NCBI GenBank assembly: GCA_002343335.1
Contig: DDSI01000246.1
Coordinates: 1-8,687, forward strand
Direction: 5' to 3'
Source of the DNA: Bacteriovoracaceae bacterium UBA2394
GTDB taxonomy: Bacteria; Bdellovibrionota; UBA2394
DNA length: 8,687 nucleotides
Shown here: positions 1-5,278 of the stretch, piece by piece
Position numbering within the stretch: position 1 is the first letter of the stretch
How the letters are laid out: each line of letters starts with the position of its first letter
Translations under genes and position numbers: made by a program
The notes under the pieces: generated by a model
The model's database searches: none
What the model was told of the DNA's origin: nothing
What the model saw: the letters and a program-made list of their open reading frames with translations, nothing else

Positions 1-165
1 GTAGTTGAATTAACGTGGGAATGTTTGGACTGTGTTGAGAGCTGTCTTCCCCAAAGTGAGACAAAATTGTCCCAACATTTTTGTTGAGAACCCGCGACTT
101 TTGTTTCTCATATATAGATGATTCGCAGGCTAATGCGCCGGCGAAGCGGCGCGCTTAGACAGCGC
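1..165. other. Left-edge stretch without a supported gene
   Basis: No gene can be supported here. Plus-strand frame 1 is open from base 1 to a TGA at 85-87 (28 codons, four Cys), which could be the tail of a gene entering from the left, but it is too short to judge. The stretch holds two adjacent palindromes: an imperfect one, GACAAAATTGTC, at 60-71, and CAACA-TTTT-TGTTG at 73-86. A GC-rich hairpin follows at 130-158. An AT-rich patch (TATATA, 111-116) has no well-spaced -35 partner. Most of this stretch lies beyond the terminator of the exported-protein gene and probably belongs to the next gene to the left. Confidence 0.4.
130..158. repeat. GC-rich inverted repeat (hairpin)
   Basis: GCGCCG (135-140) and CGGCGC (147-152) form a perfect 6-bp stem around a 6-base loop. 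CTAA (130-133) and TTAG (155-158) can pair outside it across a small internal loop. There is no T-run directly after it on either strand, so it does not look like an intrinsic terminator. It could be an extragenic palindrome of the REP type, or part of an RNA end. Whether it recurs in the genome cannot be seen from one window. Confidence 0.4.
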
Positions 166-205
166 AAAAAAAAGAACGTCTGGTAGACCCTTTTTCTACC
201 AGACG
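166..205 (-). terminator. Rho-independent terminator of the exported-protein gene
   Basis: An 11-bp perfect stem (177-187 with 195-205) encloses a 7-base loop (188-194). On the minus strand it is followed by TTC and eight T residues (176-166). It lies about 43 bases past the TAA stop of the gene at 248-2116, in the right orientation. On the plus strand the hairpin is followed by CCCGTGTGG with no T-run, so it should work in one direction only. Confidence 0.92.
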
Positions 206-247
206 CCCGTGTGGTGTGTGTGAGTGTGGAGTATGAGGTGTTGAAAC

Positions 248-2116
248 TTACTTTCCGTTGATGAGATCCGCGTTTGGTAATTTCTTCATCGCATCCATCG
301 CATCGCCGGTCTTCACTCGGTGGTCGAGATCCACGATTCGTTTGTTGGAACCGTCTTCATTTTCGATCACGAGTCCAGAAACGTAAGGGAAGTCTGCAAT
401 CTTTTCATGCATTCCCAAAATTCGAACCGTAATTCTTCGAGCGGAATCTCGCGAAGAATTTGAATCTCGGCTTCCGCGATCGGAAGAATTATTGTTGGAG
501 GAACGTCCGCCGTCCGAAGGTTGTCCACCTTTCACGCGAACCCAATTTCCATCGGCATCCAATTCCCATTCACCATTTTCGGTCTTCTTTCCAGAAGGAT
601 CGATGTAAACCCAAACGTATCGGCCTTTGTTGGTATCCCAATATTTCACCGCAGGTCGTCCACGATATGTATCCGTAACGCCGTCGCCATCGCTGCCTCG
701 AGTGACTGAGGTTGAGGAGGAAGATGAGCTTCCCCCATCGGTATCAACGGAGCCCGTGCGGGAACCGCGTGTGCGGCCACCCGTTGTGGAGCCGCTGCTT
801 CGTGAATTAGACGGTCTCAACTTCAAGACCGTGCGAGCATCGTCATCGCTCAAACCGAATTTCTTCCAGAATTCTAAACCGGGAGTCGCTTTGTTATTCT
901 TCACGTATTCAAGGTAAGCGCGTGCAATTTTATCGAGCTCTGCATCGCTCTTATTCAAGCCAGCTCGTTTAAGAGCGGCGATGATCGAAGCTACGTTCGC
1001 GCCATCCAAACCATCGATGCCGACTCCGCCGCCGCCGCGTCGGTTCTTCAGCAGTAAGTCGATATCGACATTGCCTCGTCCGCTGCGACCTCTGCCGCCC
1101 AAGCCGAGAAGGCTCGCTAACAAATCGTAGTCCGCATCAGAAAGACCGTCGCGATCAATACCCACGGAGGTGCGTCCGCCCGAACCTTTGCCCCCGCGAT
1201 TGAGAATGGAAATCGCGAGATCACGATCCCCGTTCTTAAGTGCTGCCAAAAGCGCAGCATAGTCTTCGGGGCTGAGCACTTGTTTCAAGTGAGCCAAAAC
1301 GGAATCTCGATCGCCACCGCCATTTCGCAATAAGCTGAGATCGATAGAACCCGCGCCACCGCGGCCGCCATTAATGAGCGAGTAATAGTAAGAGTTGTCT
1401 GCATCGTTCAACCATGAATCCTTGCTCGTAAGTCCCCCGCCGGTGCCGTCGCGTCGGATTCGAATGCTGGAATCTCTTCCACCATCTCGTCCTGAATCCA
1501 CGCTCACACTGCGATCGCTGCCAGGGCCGCGATCTCGAGAGATAGAAATCTTGAAACCCTTGCCATTCAACCAGGCTTCGATGCCAGGATATTTGCTCAA
1601 GTAATCCGCATCGATTTCAATTACATTGCCGTCCGAATCAATGGCGTAATAGCGATCGCCCAGTTTGTAGATTCTGTGTCCGCCGAAATCGCCGATCGAA
1701 TCGCCCATGTCTCGCTTCAAACGAACACTGACGTCCGTCAAGCGGGAGTCTCCGGCATCGGCTCGAAGCGTACCGTCGGGATTAAAAATTTCAGCTGAGA
1801 AATAAACTTTATCGATCTTCACACCGGTGTTTTTATCTCGAAGATCCATCGTCACGGCGTCGTATCGAAACTTCGATTGCAGTTCGTTGACCACATCGAT
1901 AAGCAGCTTCTCATGCTCGGGATACTTCTTCTTCAAATTGTCGCGCTCTTTGCTCTTTAAGAAAGCATCGTGCTTCTTGAAGATCGCGATGATCTGATCG
2001 GCGGTGTAAACCACTTCCGCAAATGCCGTCGGAACGGCGATGAATGTAAATGCAACCGCGAAGCTTAAGCTTCCAAGCAATGCGCGTGCGAGTTTTGGCG
2101 TGTGTAGACCAAGCAT
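248..2116 (-). CDS. Exported Gly/Arg/Asp/Ser-rich multi-island protein, unknown function
   Basis: I do not recognise the family of this 622-residue protein. Residues 1-33 look like a Sec signal peptide: a basic start, a hydrophobic stretch at about 12-28, and AFA before a likely signal peptidase I cut at 33/34. The mature protein would be periplasmic, surface-bound or secreted. Residues 34-190 form an N-terminal domain with a helical, lysine-rich start and then strand-like segments. Next come short helix-forming islands (about 228-250, 267-306, 325-340, 372-434) separated by Gly/Arg/Asp linkers. Two islands share the pattern Leu-Ser-x-x-Asp-Tyr-x-x-Leu-Leu-Ala (281-291, 325-335). A Tyr/Trp-rich segment at 483-530 and a C-terminal domain at 559-622 are flanked by Ser/Gly/Asn/Arg tracts. 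There is no cysteine. The ATG is supported by an excellent AAGGAGG five bases upstream. The gene appears monocistronic, with its own terminator and a candidate sigma-54 promoter. A matrix, adhesin-like or structural role is possible but unproven. Confidence 0.88.
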   Translation of the reverse strand: MLGLHTPKLARALLGSLSFAVAFTFIAVPTAFAEVVYTADQIIAIFKKHDAFLKSKERDNLKKKYPEHEKLLIDVVNELQSKFRYDAVTMDLRDKNTGVKIDKVYFSAEIFNPDGTLRADAGDSRLTDVSVRLKRDMGDSIGDFGGHRIYKLGDRYYAIDSDGNVIEIDADYLSKYPGIEAWLNGKGFKISISRDRGPGSDRSVSVDSGRDGGRDSSIRIRRDGTGGGLTSKDSWLNDADNSYYYSLINGGRGGAGSIDLSLLRNGGGDRDSVLAHLKQVLSPEDYAALLAALKNGDRDLAISILNRGGKGSGGRTSVGIDRDGLSDADYDLLASLLGLGGRGRSGRGNVDIDLLLKNRRGGGGVGIDGLDGANVASIIAALKRAGLNKSDAELDKIARAYLEYVKNNKATPGLEFWKKFGLSDDDARTVLKLRPSNSRSSGSTTGGRTRGSRTGSVDTDGGSSSSSSTSVTRGSDGDGVTDTYRGRPAVKYWDTNKGRYVWVYIDPSGKKTENGEWELDADGNWVRVKGGQPSDGGRSSNNNSSDRGSRDSNSSRDSARRITVRILGMHEKIADFPYVSGLVIENEDGSNKRIVDLDHRVKTGDAMDAMKKLPNADLINGK

Positions 2117-2121
2117 TTCTG

Positions 2122-2128
2122 CCTCCTT
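2122..2128 (-). promoter_or_regulatory. Strong Shine-Dalgarno site of the exported-protein gene
   Basis: AAGGAGG on the minus strand lies five bases before the ATG at 2116-2114. It fixes the start and suggests high translation. A second purine-rich element, GGAGGCGGAG (2230-2221), sits further upstream in the putative leader. Confidence 0.85.
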
Positions 2129-2266
2129 CAGGTAAACCGACTGGCTGCTTGCATGCTTGCTCCGAAAAGAGCTTCCTGTACGTGCTAGCGCGCAGTGCCA
2201 CCTGCCATTGTTTCTTGAATCTCCGCCTCCGTGATGAAGAGAGGTTTCGACTCAGCCTCTGCAAAG

Positions 2267-2283
2267 TGCATGCTTCATGCCAA
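2267..2283 (-). promoter_or_regulatory. Candidate sigma-54 (-24/-12) promoter for the exported-protein gene
   Basis: On the minus strand the site reads TTGGCATGAAGCATGCA. Compared with the known RpoN consensus (YTGGCACGRNNNTTGCW), GG and GC are exactly 10 bases apart and only two positions differ (C to T in the -24 block, T to A in the -12 block). Transcription would begin near 2256, giving a leader of about 140 bases. No convincing sigma-70 -35/-10 pair was seen for this gene. Part of the match (GCATG-AAG-CATGC) is also a perfect inverted repeat, so it could instead be an operator. Confidence 0.45.
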
Positions 2284-2322
2284 GACGTGTAACCAGGGAA
2301 GGGATTGAAATCTTTACGGAAT

Positions 2323-2348
2323 TGCCCAGGGCTGCCCACTCGTTGCCC
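2323..2348 (-). promoter_or_regulatory. Three helically phased GGGCA direct repeats
   Basis: On the minus strand GGGCA occurs three times, at 2348-2344, 2337-2333 and 2327-2323. Start-to-start spacings are 11 and 10 bases, about one DNA turn. The cluster lies roughly 67-92 bases upstream of the start point predicted from the sigma-54-like element. That is a plausible position for an activator site, but it is also GC-rich sequence where short repeats arise by chance. Confidence 0.3.
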
Positions 2349-2368
2349 GCGGCGAGGACGTCCCGAAT

Positions 2369-2386
2369 GTGGCGAAAATGTCGCAC
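2369..2386. promoter_or_regulatory. Imperfect palindrome, possible activator or operator site
   Basis: GTG-G-CGA (2369-2375) pairs with TCG-CAC (2381-2386) apart from one bulged G, with AAATG between. It is centred about 120 bases upstream of the predicted minus-strand start, where sigma-54 activators often bind. It is also about 97 bases upstream of the plus-strand ATG at 2475. The regulator is unknown. Confidence 0.25.
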
Positions 2387-2474
2387 TAAAAGGGGTGGCT
2401 CAAAGTAGAGTGCATTATGAGGAAAGAGGGCATAAATATTGCTTCGCCTAAGTGTGCGTTTAGGACGGGCACGT

Positions 2475-3827
2475 ATGAAATTTAATTTTTTCTCTCTATC
2501 ATTATTAAGTTGTTTACTCCTGTATCCCTCCGCGCATTCTCTTATCGCTTCCACCTGCGACGATGAGGTGGAAAAACTAGTAAAAATTGAATACGAATCG
2601 TCGCCGTCACCGCCGAGTTGGAAGAAAGTCCTGTTTCGCTACACCTTGCCCGCTACCTTTATGTTAGGAACAGCACTAACATTCTTTCCGAAGACACATC
2701 ACTCAGATTATTTTCAAGTTCAAACCGGACCGATCGGGGAGTCGCTTGTATCTCCTTGGGACAATGCCTGGCATAGACTCAGTTTTAGCAGCGTGGCAAA
2801 CAAGGCCGAAATGGTTCAGCAAATGGATGCCATTTTAGATCAGAAGGTTAAGTGGCCTCAGGGTGTAATTTTGAAAAGACCCAATGTCGTCTCAATCTTT
2901 TCTTTAGATTGGCAAGTGCAAAGAATGGAGGAGCTAAAAGAGGACCTCGAAGCGCAGAAGCGAATTGTCGAAGAGATTCTGAAGTCGCCCATAAGAATTC
3001 AAGTATCACCTTCAGGAGATTTACATGAATTTTTCGTTTCCAATACAACCCTTTCGGTGATTGAGGCGCTTCCAAACAAAGAGAAGTACGCGACCGACAC
3101 TCGGTTGAATGCGCCTGTTTCCATCTTCAATACGATCTTGAGATTTAGGGATACATCAAAGCCTGGTATCGCCATCAGCTATGATGGGGCCCATTCCCAT
3201 TTCTTGAGGCTGAGATTATTGGCACGGATCTCCAATGTAGAGGATCAAAAGGGATTCGTGAGGTCATTTAGTGCCGAGTTAAGATCTGAAGTGGAATATT
3301 TGGAAAAGCTTACAAAGAATCAAATCAGCTCGGACTTACTCCGCGCTGAATATCCGGCGACCCCTGTCTTCAACCCATTTGACGAGAGGGGACAGCTCAA
3401 TGAAGAAATTCGTAAGGGGTTAAAAGGTGCGCTTCAATTTGGAGACAAAATTTATCCTTGGGTTTCCTATCATGCAGCCTTGTTGTTGAGTCAGCCCGAA
3501 TACAATTCGGACGAAATGGTAGGCGACTACTGGTTGAGAACGTTGCGATGGAACAATAAACTACCGAGGGACTCCGTAAGTTCGTCACATCTCTCGATGA
3601 TGTTCGATCGACCTTCTGAAATTAGAAAATATTTAATGCGAGTAAGAGCAACAAAGGATTCGGAATCCGTTCTGCATCTGAAGACCTTTGTAAACACATA
3701 TGGAACTTCGCAAAAGAGTTTGGAACGACGTGCATTCATTATTCTTGAAGCCGCTCGCAGCTTGGGATTCCAAGGGTCCACATTGGACGAGCTCTACACT
3801 TGGCTTTCTCATGAATCTCGGCCTTAG
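2475..3827 (+). CDS. Exported or membrane-anchored protein of unknown function (450 aa)
   Basis: I do not recognise this family. I prefer the ATG at 2475 over the upstream TTG at 2439. It has AGGA nine bases before it, and it places a signal-like segment at the very N terminus (Met-Lys, then a hydrophobic run at about 3-17, possible cut after Ser22). A second hydrophobic segment at about 53-71 could be a membrane anchor, which would leave the rest (about 72-450) in the periplasm if the first segment is cleaved. Residues 146-170 are rich in Glu/Lys/Arg and likely a helix or short coiled coil. The C-terminal half looks mixed helical and charged. There are few cysteines (13 and 28), and Cys13 does not sit in a good lipobox. 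Codon use favours AT-rich codons (TTA, AGA, AAT), and hand-counted 60-base lines gave 40% and 33% GC at 2881 and 3601. Compare 57% at 1441 in the exported-protein gene. A small membrane-protein gene follows and may be co-transcribed. Confidence 0.8.
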   Translation: MKFNFFSLSLLSCLLLYPSAHSLIASTCDDEVEKLVKIEYESSPSPPSWKKVLFRYTLPATFMLGTALTFFPKTHHSDYFQVQTGPIGESLVSPWDNAWHRLSFSSVANKAEMVQQMDAILDQKVKWPQGVILKRPNVVSIFSLDWQVQRMEELKEDLEAQKRIVEEILKSPIRIQVSPSGDLHEFFVSNTTLSVIEALPNKEKYATDTRLNAPVSIFNTILRFRDTSKPGIAISYDGAHSHFLRLRLLARISNVEDQKGFVRSFSAELRSEVEYLEKLTKNQISSDLLRAEYPATPVFNPFDERGQLNEEIRKGLKGALQFGDKIYPWVSYHAALLLSQPEYNSDEMVGDYWLRTLRWNNKLPRDSVSSSHLSMMFDRPSEIRKYLMRVRATKDSESVLHLKTFVNTYGTSQKSLERRAFIILEAARSLGFQGSTLDELYTWLSHESRP

Positions 3828-3865
3828 ACTGATGCATCTTTCTTAAATTGGCGGAAACTGGATAT

Positions 3866-4087
3866 ATGAAAGAAGCAAATTCAAAAGAGAGTCGTAAAAT
3901 TGTTCAGTATTCAATGGGAGCGGCGGCACTTTTGTTAGGAGTTGCCGTAATTTTTTATCTGCGTCGAATGGAAAATATGCAGAGAGCACTCTTTCTACAA
4001 ACATCGGCTTTATTGCCCACGGAAGGGGATCTTCAGCAGATGATCGAAAAAGAAGTAGCTCACGGAGAATCCTTTGCGACGGGATGA
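3866..4087 (+). CDS. Small single-pass membrane protein, unknown function (73 aa)
   Basis: The frame encodes a charged N terminus (about residues 1-13), one clear hydrophobic segment (about 16-32, rich in Ala/Leu/Val), then Arg-Arg and an amphipathic, Glu/Gln-containing tail. Basic residues flank both sides of the segment, so topology is uncertain. The ATG at 3866 is chosen over an in-frame TTG at 3848, which has no ribosome binding site. Upstream of the ATG are GGCGGA and TGGA, only moderate signals. It begins 38 bases after the stop of the 450-residue exported-protein gene, so the two are probably co-transcribed and may act together at the inner membrane. It ends 6 bases from the end of the converging salvage operon. 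Gene status rests on the membrane segment and placement. Confidence 0.6.
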   Translation: MKEANSKESRKIVQYSMGAAALLLGVAVIFYLRRMENMQRALFLQTSALLPTEGDLQQMIEKEVAHGESFATG

Positions 4088-4093
4088 GTCCGC

Positions 4094-5278
4094 TTAAAAA
4101 CGAGTGAAAACTTTCCTGCCATCGACATACACCGAGTGTACGTCTGCCGCCGAGAGAGAATGCAGTAGGCTCTCATACGGAAAATCAGGGTTGAATTCAA
4201 CGAGATCGGGAACGTTCATAACGACTATATCCGCCCGCTTACCAGTCTCTAGCGATCCAATATATCTCTCTGCGTGAAGCGCGCGAGCTCCGCTGAGAGT
4301 GGCTAGCTCAAAAATCCTTTTTGCGCTCATTCCTTTGAGGCCGTGATGATAGCGGCTGAGCAAATGGGCGAGTCGCATTTCAAAAAAGGGGTCGAGTCGA
4401 TTGTTGCAGGGTGCGCCGTCTACTCCAAGGGATAGAGCTATGCCCTTTAGTTTCATCAAATCCGCGTAGCCTGAGGCGAGTTTCAAATTACTGGTGGGGC
4501 AGTGGCTCAAGGTGACTCGGCGCTTTTTCAAAATCTGTTTATCTTGTGTAGATAGGTGAACGCCGTGAGCGAGAATTGTACGCTCATTCAAGCATCCGAA
4601 CTTCTCCAAAATTTCAATGTTGGATGCTCGGTAATTTTTTCGAATCCATTCGCACTCTGCGCGGTTTTCCGACGCGTGCGTGTGGTGCAGTAACTGCAAT
4701 TCGCGAGAGAGGACGCCCACTTTTTTTAAGAGCTCTTCGCTGCAACTTAAAACAAATCGCGGGCAAAGCGTGACATGAAGACGGCCGTTTTCTTTACCAT
4801 GCCAATCCGCGAGCAGCTCTTCCAATTCTTCGAGCGGGTGAGTGTCGATTAGTTCCTTCGGACCGCTGTCCATGAGGGCTTTTCCTATGTAGCCACGAAT
4901 GCCGACATCGCGCGCGGCTTCAAAGACTTTGTCAGTATGGCGAGTGGTGGCCATATCCAAAATGGTGGTGATGCCAAATTGCAGACATTCCTTCATGCCG
5001 TCTGAGGCGGAAGCATAGGCGCCTTTTGCTTTCAAACTTGCCTCAAAGGGCCAAATCACTTTCTTGAGCCACGTGAGAAGTTCCATATTTTCCGCGTGAT
5101 TTCGAGCGTGGGTTTGAATGGTATGCACATGCGTGGAAATCATTCCAGGAAGAATCAATTTGCGAATGCGTTTTGGAGTTTTCCGCGTGGAAAGAGAAAA
5201 GATCTTTCCTTTTCGCATGGTAAGGCTTCCGTAGTAGGCCTTTGGCGCAAAAATGAAACCCTCTAAGCTCACTCTCAT
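4094..5278 (-). CDS. Amidohydrolase, probable 5'-deoxyadenosine deaminase type
   Basis: This is a metal-dependent amidohydrolase (394 aa) of the ATZ/TRZ-like nucleoside deaminase group. Visible family residues are His50-x-His52 after LPGM, Glu79, His201 and Glu204 in HTHASENR, His238 in ILAHGV, and Asp287 in GVDGAP. The patterns CPRFVLSCSEELL, HTHASENR and DGAPCNNRLDP recall proteins annotated as 5'-deoxyadenosine deaminase more than MtaD. Such enzymes convert 5'-deoxyadenosine (from radical SAM enzymes), and often related 5'-substituted adenosines, to inosine analogues plus ammonia. Relatives I recall are about 445 residues. This one has a shorter N-terminal strand region and stops soon after VDGRKV, lacking the usual helical tail. 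Its ATG overlaps the mtaD stop as ATGA, with GGAG just upstream, indicating translational coupling. The fold is near certain; the exact substrate is inference. Confidence 0.85.
   Translation of the reverse strand: MRVSLEGFIFAPKAYYGSLTMRKGKIFSLSTRKTPKRIRKLILPGMISTHVHTIQTHARNHAENMELLTWLKKVIWPFEASLKAKGAYASASDGMKECLQFGITTILDMATTRHTDKVFEAARDVGIRGYIGKALMDSGPKELIDTHPLEELEELLADWHGKENGRLHVTLCPRFVLSCSEELLKKVGVLSRELQLLHHTHASENRAECEWIRKNYRASNIEILEKFGCLNERTILAHGVHLSTQDKQILKKRRVTLSHCPTSNLKLASGYADLMKLKGIALSLGVDGAPCNNRLDPFFEMRLAHLLSRYHHGLKGMSAKRIFELATLSGARALHAERYIGSLETGKRADIVVMNVPDLVEFNPDFPYESLLHSLSAADVHSVYVDGRKVFTRF

Larger units (their letters stand above)
2117..2474. other. Divergent intergenic region (358 bases)
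   Basis: This region separates the minus-strand exported-protein gene from the plus-strand gene at 2475. For the minus strand it holds the ribosome binding site, a roughly 140-base putative leader, a sigma-54-like element (2267-2283), three in-phase GGGCA repeats (2323-2348) and an imperfect palindrome (2369-2386). For the plus strand I see only a modest AGGA ribosome binding site (2462-2465) and weak -10-like sequences (CATTAT at 2413-2418, CATAAA at 2431-2436). Neither has a recognisable -35 at the right distance. Longer reading frames here are out-of-frame shadows. Confidence 0.6.

Noticed and set aside
1..87. Open plus-strand frame (28 codons, four Cys) as the 3' end of a gene
   Set aside because: It is too short to distinguish from chance, and no recognisable domain is visible. 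It is left as a possibility only.
84..116. Plus-strand promoter with TTGAGA and TATATA
   Set aside because: The spacer is 21 bases, too long for a normal sigma-70 promoter, and no plus-strand gene follows.
2117..2256. c-di-GMP (GEMM) or other known riboswitch in the leader of the exported-protein gene
   Set aside because: GCACGTACAGG loosely recalls the GEMM start, but the conserved GGGCAAACC and the later paired segments are absent.
1911..2339. Minus-strand reading frame of 142 codons overlapping the start of the exported-protein gene
   Set aside because: It overlaps a better-supported frame with a signal peptide and strong ribosome binding site. Its product is Arg/Ser-rich without domain character, typical of a shadow frame.
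2397..2413. Sigma-54-like GG...GC on the plus strand ahead of the 450-residue exported-protein gene
   Set aside because: GG and GC are separated by 13 bases instead of 10.
2475..2520. Lipoprotein signal at Cys13 of the 450-residue exported protein
   Set aside because: The hydrophobic part before Cys13 is too short, and Leu at -2 is atypical for a lipobox.
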